From positions 1 to 64,000 of the forward strand of contig NZ_NFHE01000005.1 of assembly GCF_002161235.1 (NCBI RefSeq): DNA of 64,000 nucleotides, written 5' to 3'. The notes beneath the pieces are model-generated. The model searched no databases. It saw nothing but the letters and a program-made list of their open reading frames with translations, and was not told where the DNA came from. Position numbers and translations under genes: made by a program. This DNA comes from Pseudoflavonifractor sp. An85. GTDB lineage: Bacteria > Bacillota > Clostridia > Oscillospirales > Oscillospiraceae. Shown here piece after piece: positions 43,717 to 52,124 of the stretch (the first letter of the stretch is position 1; each line of letters begins with the position of its first letter).

Positions 43717-44388
43717 ATGCCTGTTCTTACTCTCTGTCTCACCACCGTGGGGTCCTTTGCTGTTCTGTTTTTATCGGCAAAAATCATTGGACACAAGCAG
43801 ATTGCCCAGCTGGATTTCTTTGACTATATCACCGGAATCACCATCGGCTCCATTGCCGCTGAGATGGCAACCGAGTTGGAGGAGCCGTGGAAGCCCATGG
43901 TTGCCATGGTGCTCTACGGCGGCGTTACCTTGTTCCTGAGCCTCATTTCCAGCCGCTTTCCCAGAAGTCGAAAGTACCTCAACGGTACCCCTACCATTTT
44001 GCTGGACCACGGGAAACTATACTATGAGAACATGAAGAAGGCTCGGTTGGATTTGAGCGAGTTTCTGGTCATGTGCCGCCAGCAGGGGTATTTTGACCTG
44101 ACCACCATTCAGAGGGCCATCTTTGAGTACAATGGCAAGCTCACCATCCTGCCGGTCACCACCCAGCGTCCGGTGACGCCCCAGGATCTAAACTTGAGCC
44201 CAGATCAGGAACTTATCTTCACCGAGCTCATCATGGACGGGCGCATTTTGGAGGACAATCTTCGCCGCATGGGTCTGGACCGGACCTGGCTGGACAAGCA
44301 GCTGAAACAGCGCCACATTTCCTCTCCGAAAGAGGTGTTTTTGGCGGCATGTGACCGCAATTTAAAGTTTGTACTCTTCAAAAAATGA
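43717..44388 (+). CDS. DUF421 (YetF/YrbG-like) membrane protein
   Basis: 223 residues: three N-terminal membrane helices (LTTVGSFAVLFLSAKIIGHK, DFFDYITGITIGSIAAEMA, MVAMVLYGGVTLFLSLIS), then a soluble domain with GTPTILLDHGKLYYENMKKA, LSEFLVMCRQQGYFDL and AIFEYNGKLTILP. In Bacillus this family includes YetF-type proteins, implicated in spore or membrane processes, but the biochemical role is unknown. ATG 43717 follows AAAAGGAGG. It is a single-gene unit convergent with the ABC-F gene, sharing a bidirectional terminator. Confidence 0.9.
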   Translation: MPVLTLCLTTVGSFAVLFLSAKIIGHKQIAQLDFFDYITGITIGSIAAEMATELEEPWKPMVAMVLYGGVTLFLSLISSRFPRSRKYLNGTPTILLDHGKLYYENMKKARLDLSEFLVMCRQQGYFDLTTIQRAIFEYNGKLTILPVTTQRPVTPQDLNLSPDQELIFTELIMDGRILEDNLRRMGLDRTWLDKQLKQRHISSPKEVFLAACDRNLKFVLFKK

Positions 44389-44391
44389 CTA

Positions 44392-44427
44392 GGAAAGCCC
44401 CCGGATATGTGTATCCGGGGGCTTTCC
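44392..44427. terminator. Bidirectional terminator between DUF421 and ABC-F genes
   Basis: Perfect 16-bp stem (44392-44407 with 44412-44427, 4-nt loop), ending right before the ABC-F stop codon. Confidence 0.85.
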
Positions 44428-44428
44428 A

Positions 44429-45967
44429 TTATGCATGAGCTTCTTCCAGCCCGTTGGGGGTCAGTGTTAGCACCCGCCCACACACCTGGGAGAGGTACTC
44501 CCGATCGTGGGACACGCTGAGAATGGCGCCCGGGAACTCTGCCAGAACTTTACGAATCACCGGGGCGGATAGGGGAGAGAAGTTGCGGGTGGGCTCGTCC
44601 AAAATGAGGACGTTGCTACCACGGAGCACCATGGCCAGAAAGAGTAGCTTGGCACACTGGCCTCCGCTGAGGGACGTGGCGGGATGGTCCATCTCCTCAG
44701 CTTGATACTTCATGGACCCCAGCAAGGTGCGGGCCCAGGTGATATCTTCCTTCCGACCAGAGGGAGCCAAAATTTCCACAGGGGTCTGGTCTCGGGGTAA
44801 CTGATCGAAGTAGTTCTGGGCCATATAGGCTGCCCGAATATCGTCACGAGGGAGTAGTTGCTGGGCAATGAGCTTGAGCAACGTGGACTTTCCCACTCCG
44901 TTGGGGCCGACAATGCCGATTTTCTCCCCGCCAGTCACCCATAAATGAATGTTTTTAGCCAATACCCGGTCTTCCACGGTCAATTGAGGTAGGTCTAACC
45001 GCAGCACCGCTTTTCCGGCGGGAAGGGCTGCCTTTACAGGGTCAAAGGCGGCTAGAATGGCCTCCTCCCATTCGGGCATGGGGGTCATCTGCTCTGCCTC
45101 CCGCTGGAAGCGGCGGCCCAGAGACTGCACAGCGTGCATCTTCTTTTTCAGCAGACGGCCGCCGTGGGGGTCTTGCCGGGAGATGGTGGCCTGTTGGTGG
45201 TTCACCTTGTCCCGTATTTTTCGGTAGGTTTCCAGCTTGGCCTGGTATTGGGCGTGCTCCTTGCGGGAGATCTGCTCCTGTTGGGCAAAGGCTACCTGGC
45301 GCTGGGCGGTATAGGAGGCATAGTCCAGATTGGAGACGGTGCACCGGGCGGTGGTGCGGCGACGTAGCCGCTCCAGATGGATGACCACGTTGGCGGTGCG
45401 GGTGAGCAGCAGCTGGTCGTGGGAGACATAGAGGACGGGGACAGGGCAGGAGAGGAGAAATTCCTCCAGCCACTCCACGGTGTCCACGTCCAGATCGTTG
45501 GACGGCTCGTCCAGAAGGAGCAGGTCGGGCTGGGCCAGCAGCAGTAGGGCAAGGCGCAGCTTTACCCGCTCGCCCCCGGACAGGGTGGACATGGGCCGCC
45601 AATCGTAGAACAGCCCCTCGTCCAGTCCCAACTGTCGAGCGGTGCGGGAAATCTCTCTGGGGTCGGCGTCCTCGAAGGTGGGAGTGGAGCGGCAGTAGTC
45701 CAGCACGGGCAGTTCCAACGTCTCTGGTGGGAGCTCCTGGGCTAGGTAGCCCTTACGACACCCGTGGTCTATGATTTCTCCGGTCCATTCGGCGTAGCTC
45801 TCCACCAGGGAGGGGGCAAAGAGAAGCTTGAGCACCGTGGATTTTCCGTTTCCTTCCTCGCCAATGATAGCGGCCCGATCTCCGGGGGCCAGCACGAAGC
45901 TCAAATCGTCCACCAGTACGGTGAGGTCTTTTTTATGGGTGATGGTGAGATGTTTCACTTGCAGCAT
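44429..45967 (-). CDS. ABC-F family ATPase, ribosome-protection (antibiotic-resistance) type
   Basis: 512-residue soluble tandem ABC ATPase without membrane helices. Module 1: Walker A GEEGNGKST, signature LSGGERVKL, Walker B LLLLDEPSNDLD. Module 2: GPNGVGKST, LSGGQCAKL, VLILDEPTRNFSPLS, where the usual NHLD is replaced. A charged interdomain linker (QQEQISRKEHAQYQAKLETYRK onward) would reach the ribosome's peptidyl centre. ABC-F resistance proteins displace macrolide, lincosamide, streptogramin A, pleuromutilin or phenicol drugs. The 5' leader has a full attenuator with a three-codon leader ORF, strongly supporting drug-inducible control. Spectrum cannot be read from sequence. ATG 45967 follows AAAGGAGCG. 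The neighbouring MATE gene is a separate unit. Confidence 0.9.
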   Translation of the reverse strand: MLQVKHLTITHKKDLTVLVDDLSFVLAPGDRAAIIGEEGNGKSTVLKLLFAPSLVESYAEWTGEIIDHGCRKGYLAQELPPETLELPVLDYCRSTPTFEDADPREISRTARQLGLDEGLFYDWRPMSTLSGGERVKLRLALLLLAQPDLLLLDEPSNDLDVDTVEWLEEFLLSCPVPVLYVSHDQLLLTRTANVVIHLERLRRRTTARCTVSNLDYASYTAQRQVAFAQQEQISRKEHAQYQAKLETYRKIRDKVNHQQATISRQDPHGGRLLKKKMHAVQSLGRRFQREAEQMTPMPEWEEAILAAFDPVKAALPAGKAVLRLDLPQLTVEDRVLAKNIHLWVTGGEKIGIVGPNGVGKSTLLKLIAQQLLPRDDIRAAYMAQNYFDQLPRDQTPVEILAPSGRKEDITWARTLLGSMKYQAEEMDHPATSLSGGQCAKLLFLAMVLRGSNVLILDEPTRNFSPLSAPVIRKVLAEFPGAILSVSHDREYLSQVCGRVLTLTPNGLEEAHA

Positions 45968-45994
45968 GTGTCAATCGCTCCTTTCGCAGCAAAG

Positions 45995-46028
45995 AAAAAG
46001 TCTGTCCTCAATGACACGAGGACAGACT
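45995..46028 (-). terminator. Attenuator terminator in the ABC-F leader
   Basis: Minus strand: perfect 11-bp stem AGTCTGTCCTC (46018-46028) with GAGGACAGACT (45999-46009), 8-nt loop, then TTTTT (45995-45999). It sits 10 bases upstream of the ABC-F ribosome binding site, so it would stop transcription before the gene. Confidence 0.88.
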
Positions 46029-46105
46029 GACGCAACGAAAGGCAGGACCCTGCACCGGGGGAGAACCTCCCTGAACAGAGTGTCAGTAAACAGTTCCTCG
46101 CGTCA
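46012..46105 (-). promoter_or_regulatory. Antiterminator helix of the ABC-F leader
   Basis: Minus-strand RNA segment 46105-46095 (UGACGCGAGGA) can pair over 11 positions (one G-U) with 46022-46012 (UCCUCGUGUCA). The second segment is the 5' arm and loop of the terminator, so this pairing excludes the terminator. Confidence 0.75.
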
Positions 46106-46172
46106 CGAAAACCAAAGCCCATGGATACATGGACCGAATTGGCAATATCATCATGACAAGAAACTGTTTACT
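46085..46172 (-). promoter_or_regulatory. Anti-antiterminator helix of the ABC-F leader
   Basis: Minus-strand RNA segment 46172-46160 pairs over 13 positions (one G-U) with 46097-46085. The first arm overlaps the last codon and stop of the leader ORF; the second arm overlaps the antiterminator segment. A ribosome held on the leader ORF would block this helix. Confidence 0.78.
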
Positions 46173-46179
46173 TGCGCAT
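46168..46179 (-). CDS. Three-codon leader peptide (Met-Arg-Lys) of the ABC-F gene
   Basis: ATG CGC AAG TAA on the minus strand, preceded by AAAGGGTG (46185-46192) at 5 bases. The stop codon lies inside the anti-antiterminator arm, the usual layout of ribosome-stalling leaders of resistance genes. It starts about 27 bases after the expected transcription start. The peptide is very short, but stalling leaders of only a few residues with Arg are known for macrolide-type drugs; stalling here is inferred. Confidence 0.65.
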   Translation of the reverse strand: MRK

Positions 46180-46211
46180 GTTTTCACCCTTTACCTTATG
46201 AGATTAACTAC

Positions 46212-46240
46212 AGTGTAGCATAGTCGCAAGCTACCGTCAA
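46212..46240 (-). promoter_or_regulatory. Sigma-A promoter of the ABC-F gene
   Basis: Minus strand: -35 TTGACG (46235-46240), 17-bp spacer, -10 TACACT (46212-46217). It gives a ~240-base leader, unusually long for this window. Confidence 0.82.
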
Positions 46241-46254
46241 GTATACGCCGGAAC

Positions 46255-47628
46255 TCAAGCAACGTTGTGCACACCGCTTTCCAGCCGCCGGAACAGGCGG
46301 CTGAGTGTAATGACGGCCGCAATGCTGAGGATGACTTCCGCACAGAATTGCGCCCAAGCCAGACCGTACAGGGGGAACAGTTGGTTGAGGATGTACAGAG
46401 CGGGAATTTCCAGTACGATTTTGCGCAAAATAGCAAAGATCAGAGAGTTTCGACCCAGTCCGCAGGCCTGGAACACGCCCACGGCCAAAAAGTCCGTGGC
46501 AAAGAAGGGAAGAGCCAGACACATGGCGCGCAGGAAGGTGGAGCCGTATTCCACAACCTCGGGGGTACTCATAAACAGGGTGATGAAGGTGTGGCTGAAG
46601 AAGAAATATACACCTGTGAGAACCACCAGGAAAGCCACGGTAATCTGCCCGGTAAAAAGAATACCTTTTTTCATGCGCTGGTAGTTTTTACTGGCGAAGT
46701 TATAGCTTACCAGGGGCATCAAGCCTTGGGACAGGCCCATAGCCACATACATGGGTACCATGTTGATTTTCTGGGCAATGCCCATGGCAGCCACGGCGTT
46801 GGCGCCAAAGGGGGCGGTGAAGTTGTTGAGCACCGTCATACCGGTGACGTTGAGCAGGTTTTGGATGGAGGCGGGGATGCCAACGCCACACACCCCTTTG
46901 ACAATGTCCGGGCGGAATGTGAAGTGCTTGGGATGGATGCACACATAGGTGTTTCCCCGGCGTACCCACAGCAGCACGAAGAAGTACAGGCAAGCCACAC
47001 AGTTGGAAATGCAGGTGGCCAAGCCGGCCCCAGCCGCTCCCATGTGGAAGCCCCAGGGCAGGATGAAGATGGGGTCCAGCACAATGTTCAGCAGACATCC
47101 ACTCATGGTGCCAATACTGGCGTGCAGAGCCGAGCCTTCCGAACGCACCAGATAGGCCATGACAACATTCAAAATGGCGGGGACAGCGCCCAAACCGGTG
47201 GTCCAGTTCAGATAAGCGATGGTTCCCTGGGTGGTCTGGGCGTCTGCCCCCAACACCACCAGAAGCGGGTCCCGGAGGAGAAAATAGAACAGGGAGAATA
47301 GGGCTCCGCAGATGAGGGAACAGTAGAAGCCGAAGGCAGAGCTTTTGTATACAGTGTCGTAGTCCTTTCGGCCCAAGGCGCGACTCATCATGCTGGAGCT
47401 GCCCACTCCGAAGAGATTGTTTACGGCATTGAAGGCCAACAAAACAGGGGCCGCCAGGGTGACGGCGGCATTTTCCACAGGATTGTTGAGCATGCCCACG
47501 AAAAAGGTGTCGGCCAAGTTGTACAGCACCATCACCAGGGAGCTCATCACCGTGGGAATGGCCAGAGATGCTATGGCTCGGGGAATGGGGGTTGATTCAA
47601 ACAGTTGGGTTTTGTCGCTGGTAGCCAA
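46255..47628 (-). CDS. MATE-family efflux transporter
   Basis: 457 residues with twelve predicted membrane helices in two similar halves. Typical MATE segments: PIPRAIASLAIPTVMSSLVM, LYNLADTFFVGML, GVGSSSMMSRALGRKD and, in the second half, GVGIPASIQNLLNVTGMTVL with FGANAVAAMGIAQKINMV. Exports drugs or metabolites using Na+ or H+ gradients; substrate unknown. I chose TTG 47628 because GGAGGGG lies 9 bases upstream and the promoter TSS would be near 47658; the frame runs on upstream for over 180 codons, but before the promoter and without similarity. The stop lies 15 bases upstream of the ABC-F -35 box. Confidence 0.88.
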   Translation of the reverse strand: MATSDKTQLFESTPIPRAIASLAIPTVMSSLVMVLYNLADTFFVGMLNNPVENAAVTLAAPVLLAFNAVNNLFGVGSSSMMSRALGRKDYDTVYKSSAFGFYCSLICGALFSLFYFLLRDPLLVVLGADAQTTQGTIAYLNWTTGLGAVPAILNVVMAYLVRSEGSALHASIGTMSGCLLNIVLDPIFILPWGFHMGAAGAGLATCISNCVACLYFFVLLWVRRGNTYVCIHPKHFTFRPDIVKGVCGVGIPASIQNLLNVTGMTVLNNFTAPFGANAVAAMGIAQKINMVPMYVAMGLSQGLMPLVSYNFASKNYQRMKKGILFTGQITVAFLVVLTGVYFFFSHTFITLFMSTPEVVEYGSTFLRAMCLALPFFATDFLAVGVFQACGLGRNSLIFAILRKIVLEIPALYILNQLFPLYGLAWAQFCAEVILSIAAVITLSRLFRRLESGVHNVA

Positions 47629-47664
47629 GGGAAAATTCCCCTCCTTTGAAACAGGATACATTCT

Positions 47665-47693
47665 ATTATACGCCAAATGGAGGAATAGGGCAA
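47665..47693 (-). promoter_or_regulatory. Sigma-A promoter of the MATE gene
   Basis: Minus strand: -35 TTGCCC (47688-47693), 17-bp spacer, -10 TATAAT (47665-47670). It fixes the MATE start at TTG 47628. Confidence 0.75.
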
Positions 47694-47769
47694 GAATGGG
47701 GGAATATGTCCGTTTGGACCATGGCAAGTTGCAGGAGAACCTGAAAATATAGAAGGGAGCGGTGGAAGT

Positions 47770-48828
47770 GTGAACGGTGGAACATGGGGGGGAAAACTGC
47801 TGGGATGGGTGCTGTGTGGGGCTGTGATGATGTGTCTCAATCCTGTGTCCATGGCCCAATCCAGTGAGAAAATCTGCTATGTGGCCCTGGGGGACAGCGT
47901 TTCCAGCGGATACGGGCTGGAAGAGGAGGAGCAGAGGTTTACCCAGCAGGTAGCCCTTGAGAATGGCTTTCAACTCACCTCGCTGGCACAAAATGGAGAG
48001 ACCTCTCAAACGCTGTTGGAGTGTTTGCAGGACCCGGAAGCCATGCAGACGGTGGCTCGGGCGGATGTGATTACCGTGACCATTGGTGGCAATGATTTGA
48101 TGCAGGCATTGTATGAATACCTGGCCCAACGGTATCATGCCTGCTATCCCGATGAATCTCCCACGGGGGAGAACATGCAACAGGCGTTGATGGGGGGAGA
48201 TATGACCAAGGTCACCTTTGCTCTGGGGGAGATTTCAGGGTTTTCCACCTCCCAAGAGGAACAGGAGGCGCTGGGCCAATTTACGGATAACCTGATTCAG
48301 GTGGTCACAGAAATTCAAACGGTCAATCCCCAGGTGCATTTGGTAGTGGCCAATCAGTACAACCCGTATCGCTATCTGCTACAGGAATTTACCAAGTATC
48401 CGCCGCTGGCCACCGCAGCACAGGACATAGAGGAGGCGTTGGAAGATGGTGTTTCTGCCCTGAACACAGCCATTGCCACGGTGGGGGCACAGATGGGGTA
48501 TTCGGTGGCAGATGTCTATACGGCCTTCGAACAAGCCCAGGAAAACCCTTGCAATGCAGCCGTATCCGTATTTGCAAAGGTGAATCTGGACTTTCATCCC
48601 AATGCATATGGACACAGTCTGATCGCGCAGGTGGTTGGGGCAGCCACCAACCCACAGCGTTGGGGCTCCGGCGAACAGGCCCGGACGGTGAGTGGCACCA
48701 CAACAGCAGTGGTTCAGCCACAGAAAAAAGACGGTGACTGGCGGTGGTCAATTCCGGTGTGCGGGGCAGGGTTGGCCTTTCTGGCTATCCTGGTCTGGAG
48801 AAGGAGCGCCCGCAATCAAACACCCTGA
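47770..48828 (+). CDS. Secreted, membrane-anchored SGNH/GDSL hydrolase
   Basis: 352 residues: signal peptide to about residue 30, SGNH blocks I (YVALGDSVSSGYGL, nucleophile Ser), II-III (VTIGGNDL) and V (DFHPNAYGHSLIAQ, catalytic Asp-x-x-His), then a linker and a C-terminal membrane helix (PVCGAGLAFLAILVW) followed by basic residues. It is an extracytoplasmic esterase or lipase-type enzyme tethered to the membrane; substrate unknown. The start is GTG 47770 after GGGAGCGGTGGAA. It is divergent from the MATE gene. Confidence 0.87.
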   Translation: MNGGTWGGKLLGWVLCGAVMMCLNPVSMAQSSEKICYVALGDSVSSGYGLEEEEQRFTQQVALENGFQLTSLAQNGETSQTLLECLQDPEAMQTVARADVITVTIGGNDLMQALYEYLAQRYHACYPDESPTGENMQQALMGGDMTKVTFALGEISGFSTSQEEQEALGQFTDNLIQVVTEIQTVNPQVHLVVANQYNPYRYLLQEFTKYPPLATAAQDIEEALEDGVSALNTAIATVGAQMGYSVADVYTAFEQAQENPCNAAVSVFAKVNLDFHPNAYGHSLIAQVVGAATNPQRWGSGEQARTVSGTTTAVVQPQKKDGDWRWSIPVCGAGLAFLAILVWRRSARNQTP

Positions 48829-48930
48829 ATGAGCCTCCACATACAACCTTCACAGGAACTTTACAAGACATAGGTGGCCTCTCCTACGTCATAGGTTTAT
48901 ACTGGAACCATGAGAGGAGTGGGATGCACC

Positions 48931-49125
48931 ATGTTGCCTTGTCAAAAGACCTGTCCGAACTACTATGAGGGATGCCATAAGAATTGCGCCAACTGGATGC
49001 TGTTTCAGAGCAGACAAAAAGAGCAGCGAGAGGCGAAAAAAGCCTATCTTCGGTATCATATGACTCGGTGTACCCAGGCAGTGCACCAGTTGGAGGGGTT
49101 ACAGGTGCGCCGACAGGTGTGGTGA
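48931..49125 (+). CDS. Small Cys-rich protein of unknown function
   Basis: 64 residues. The N-terminus has a dense Cys/His pattern, C4-x3-C8-P-x6-C15-H-x2-C19 (LPCQKTCPNYYEGCHKNCAN), followed by a charged helix (RQKEQREAKKAYLRYHMTR). Similar short proteins with CP..CH..C patterns are frequent and uncharacterised in gut Clostridia; metal binding is likely by pattern. ATG 48931 is 11 bases after AGGAG; ATG 48910 is in frame but has no site. A -10-like TATACT lies at 48898-48903. It is followed by a strong terminator. Confidence 0.7.
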   Translation: MLPCQKTCPNYYEGCHKNCANWMLFQSRQKEQREAKKAYLRYHMTRCTQAVHQLEGLQVRRQVW

Positions 49126-49157
49126 AAAGCCCTTCCAAGTGTCATCCAACCGTTGAA

Positions 49158-49199
49158 AAAGCCCCAGCCCTCCGGTTTGACCCGGAGGGCTGGGGCTTT
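49158..49199 (+). terminator. Strong terminator after the small Cys-rich gene
   Basis: Perfect 18-bp GC-rich stem (49158-49175 with 49182-49199, 6-nt loop), with AAA/TTT at its base. Confidence 0.88.
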
Positions 49200-49478
49200 C
49201 TGTCATCCAAGGGGGGCTTGGAGCCAGTGGAGTTCGTTGGAAGCCATCTCGAACAGCTTACCTGTCCATTGTAGACTACAACACATCAGAATGCAAGAAT
49301 CATAATAAAAAATTAATATGAAATTATATGGAATTAACTATATTGCAGATGGCACACAATAACTTTGAAGAAAGCAGAGAAAATGGCTGCCTATGGACGT
49401 AACTCATGCCTTTCCAAGGAAGATAATTTTTATGGTATAAATATGCAGATTTTCGGCAGTTTATCAAGGGAATATGGG
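49200..49478. other. Non-coding region before codBA
   Basis: About 280 bases with no convincing gene. The middle (49285-49345) is strongly AT-rich, unlike the rest of the window. I looked for a purine or other known riboswitch core and saw none. Confidence 0.5.
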
Positions 49479-49508
49479 TGGACATTCCAGTCAAAAACAT
49501 GGTATAGT
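49479..49508 (+). promoter_or_regulatory. Likely promoter of codBA
   Basis: -35-like TGGACA (49479-49484), 18-bp spacer ending TGG (extended -10), -10 TATAGT (49503-49508), 57 bases before codB. A short hairpin TGGGT-ATTC-ACCCA lies between promoter and gene. Confidence 0.55.
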
Positions 49509-49564
49509 ACTCAACTGGGTATTCACCCAATCGAAAACAAGATCAAGAGGGAGAATTATTGCGT

Positions 49565-50809
49565 ATGAGCAAAAACGAAAAAGCAAAACACCCCCAGGTG
49601 GATGCGGACTACTCTTTGGAGGCGGTCCCCGAATCTGCCCGCAAAGGCTTCTGGAACATGTTCTTTGTCATGCTGGGCTTTACCTTCTTTTCTGCCAGCA
49701 TGAGCGTGGGAGCCAAGCTGGGTAACGGACTGGATCTGTCCGGTTTTGCCTGGGCCTGTTTGATTGGCGGCCTGATTTTGTCCGCCTATTGTGGCATTCT
49801 GGCCTACATTGGCTCTAGCACGGGCCTGAACATGGACCTGCTGTGCCGGAGAACCTTTGGGGAAAAGGGTTCCTATCTGTCCTCCGCCATTCTGGGCTTT
49901 ACTCAGATTGGTTGGTTCGGCGTAGGTGTGGCCATGTTTTCCATTCCTGCCGCTGAGCTGATGGGGGTCAACCAGTGGGCGCTGACCATTGTGGCTGGCC
50001 TGCTGATGACTGCCACCGCCGCCACCGGTATGAAGGCTTTGGAGATCGTCAGCTATATTTCCGTGCCCCTCATTGTCATTTTGGGCATGTATTCCATGAT
50101 TACCTCCATCGGAGAGGGCGGCGGCCTCACCGCCATCTTTGCCCAGTCCGCCGGTGGGATTTCCCTGGTGACCGGCATCGGCTACGTTATCGGTTCCTTT
50201 ATCTCCGGTGGTACCGCCACACCCAACTTCATCCGCTTTGCCAAGAACAGCAAGATCGCCGTGTGGACCACGGTCATTGCCTTTTTCCTGGGAAATACCC
50301 TGATGTTCTGCTTTGGCGCGGTGGGTGGCGCCTTCACCAGCAAGGATGACATCTTCTACGTGATGATCGCCCAGGGCTTGGCCATCCCCGCCCTCATCGT
50401 ACTGGGCGCCAACATCTGGACTACCAACAACAACGCGCTGTACACCGGCGGCCTGGCTATTTCCAACGTCTCCGGGGTGCGTATGAAGTTCACCACTTGG
50501 ATTGCCGGTATTGTGGGCACCGCCCTGGCCATCTGGCTGTACTGGAACTTTACCGGCTGGCTGAACATCCTCAACTGCGCGCTGCCTCCCATCGGCGCTA
50601 TTGTCATTCTGGACTTTTTGAAAAACCGTCAGAAGTTCCGGGACTGCACCAAGACGGTGGCGGTGAACTGGTTTAACATCGCAGGTATCGTAGTGGGCGC
50701 TGTGGTGGCCAATGTATTCCCCTGGGGCATTGCCGCTTTGAACGCTATGATCGTGGCTGGCATCTGCTTCTTCCTGGGTGAACTGCTGGGGAAGAAGAAT
50801 AAGAACTAA
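49565..50809 (+). CDS. codB: Cytosine permease
   Basis: Imports cytosine with a cation. 414 residues, twelve predicted helices of the nucleobase-cation-symport-1 family: SLEAVPESARKGFWNMFFVM at the N-terminus, a GAKLGNGLDLSGF segment and GTATPNFIRFAKNSKIAVWT. The cytosine deaminase gene follows 18 bases after the stop, which settles the substrate class. ATG 49565 has GGGAG 11 bases upstream; TTG 49559 is nearer to that site and remains possible. Confidence 0.92.
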   Translation: MSKNEKAKHPQVDADYSLEAVPESARKGFWNMFFVMLGFTFFSASMSVGAKLGNGLDLSGFAWACLIGGLILSAYCGILAYIGSSTGLNMDLLCRRTFGEKGSYLSSAILGFTQIGWFGVGVAMFSIPAAELMGVNQWALTIVAGLLMTATAATGMKALEIVSYISVPLIVILGMYSMITSIGEGGGLTAIFAQSAGGISLVTGIGYVIGSFISGGTATPNFIRFAKNSKIAVWTTVIAFFLGNTLMFCFGAVGGAFTSKDDIFYVMIAQGLAIPALIVLGANIWTTNNNALYTGGLAISNVSGVRMKFTTWIAGIVGTALAIWLYWNFTGWLNILNCALPPIGAIVILDFLKNRQKFRDCTKTVAVNWFNIAGIVVGAVVANVFPWGIAALNAMIVAGICFFLGELLGKKNKN

Positions 50810-50827
50810 GAGAGGAAGGGAACAACC

Positions 50828-52066
50828 ATGCTGTTTCAAAAGCTGCACCTGGCCAATGACCAGGAGACCGTGGATATCCGGGTGACGGATGGAAAGTTTG
50901 AGCGCATTGCCCCTCACCTGGAGCCCCTGCCTGGGGAGGAAGTGGTGTCCGACTGCGCAGGCAAGATGGCGCTGCCTCCTTTTGTGGAGTCCCATGTGCA
51001 CCTGGACACCTGCCTCACCGCTGGCCGCCCCCGCTGGAACCTCACCGGCACTCTCTTTGAGGGGATCCAGTGCTGGGAGGAGTACAAGCCCTCCCTGACC
51101 CATGAGGACGTGAAGGCCCGGGTCAATCAGGCCATCCGCATGCAGGCGGGCAACGGCATCCAGTACGTGCGCACTCACGTGGACATCAATGACCCCAAGC
51201 TCACCGCCTTGGAGGCCATGCTGGAAGTGCGGGAAGAGGTCCGTGACTTCATGGACATCCAGATCGTGGCTTTCCCCCAGTACGGCATTCTCAGCTATCC
51301 CAACGGGGCCAAGCTGCTGGAAAAGGCCCTGGAGATGGGGGCGGATGCCGCTGGCGCTATTCCCCACTTTGAGTTCACCCGGGAGTACTCCGTGGAGTCT
51401 TTGAACATCTGCATGGAGCTGGCCGCCAAGTATAACAAGCTGGTGGATGTCCACTGTGACGAGATCGACGACGAGGCCTCCCGGGGCCTGGAGACCCTGG
51501 CCACCCGCGCCTATGAGATGGGCATGGGGGAGAAGGTCACCGCCTCCCACACCACCGCTATGCACAGCTATAACAATGCCTATGTCATCCGCCTGATGCG
51601 CCTGTTGAAGCTGTCCGGTATCAACTTTGTGGCCAATCCCTGCGTCAACGTGCACCTGGGCGGCCGCACCGACACCTATCCCAAGCGCCGCAGCATGACC
51701 CGGGTCAAGGAGCTCACCGACGAGGGGATCAACGTCTCCTTCGGCTCCGATGACATTTTCGACCCCTGGAATCCCCTGGGCAACGCCAAGATGCGGGATC
51801 AGGTGTTCATGGGTCTGTACGCCGGCCACATGCTGGGCTACGAGGAGATTATCAACTCCTACCGCTTTGTCACCACCAACGCCGCCCGCACCCTCCACCT
51901 GGGGGATGCCTACGGCATCCAGGAAGGCAATGACGCCAACTTCATCATCCTGGATGCCAAGGACTGGTACGACGCTTTGAACTTCAACGCCAATATCCTG
52001 CGCAACTACCGCAAGGGTAAGCTGATTGCCAGCACCGCTCCGCTGGATCAGAAGGTATTTTTCTAA
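50828..52066 (+). CDS. codA: Cytosine deaminase
   Basis: Hydrolytic deamination of cytosine to uracil, feeding pyrimidine salvage with CodB. 412 residues, amidohydrolase superfamily: metal ligands H56 and H58 in ESHVHLD, VDVHCDEIDDE, ASHTTAMHSYNN, and the catalytic Asp in FGSDDIFDPW. NPCVNVHLGGRTDTYPKRR is typical of CodA. ATG 50828 follows GAGAGGAAGG. The operon ends at a strong terminator. Confidence 0.95.
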   Translation: MLFQKLHLANDQETVDIRVTDGKFERIAPHLEPLPGEEVVSDCAGKMALPPFVESHVHLDTCLTAGRPRWNLTGTLFEGIQCWEEYKPSLTHEDVKARVNQAIRMQAGNGIQYVRTHVDINDPKLTALEAMLEVREEVRDFMDIQIVAFPQYGILSYPNGAKLLEKALEMGADAAGAIPHFEFTREYSVESLNICMELAAKYNKLVDVHCDEIDDEASRGLETLATRAYEMGMGEKVTASHTTAMHSYNNAYVIRLMRLLKLSGINFVANPCVNVHLGGRTDTYPKRRSMTRVKELTDEGINVSFGSDDIFDPWNPLGNAKMRDQVFMGLYAGHMLGYEEIINSYRFVTTNAARTLHLGDAYGIQEGNDANFIILDAKDWYDALNFNANILRNYRKGKLIASTAPLDQKVFF

Positions 52067-52078
52067 TTTCGCAATGCT

Positions 52079-52114
52079 AAGCCTCGCTGGGATTTCTCCC
52101 AGCGAGGCTTTTTT
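52079..52114 (+). terminator. Terminator of codBA
   Basis: 14-bp stem (52079-52092 with 52097-52110, 4-nt loop) followed by six T in total. Confidence 0.92.
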
Positions 52115-52124
52115 ATGGTTGGAC

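Noticed and set aside
47629-48180. N-terminal extension of the MATE frame by about 180 codons
   Set aside because: It lies upstream of a good sigma-A promoter and overlaps the divergent SGNH hydrolase gene; TTG 47628 has a proper ribosome binding site.
49200-49564. Purine or other riboswitch upstream of codBA
   Set aside because: No conserved three-way-junction core or known aptamer motif could be read in the AT-rich leader.
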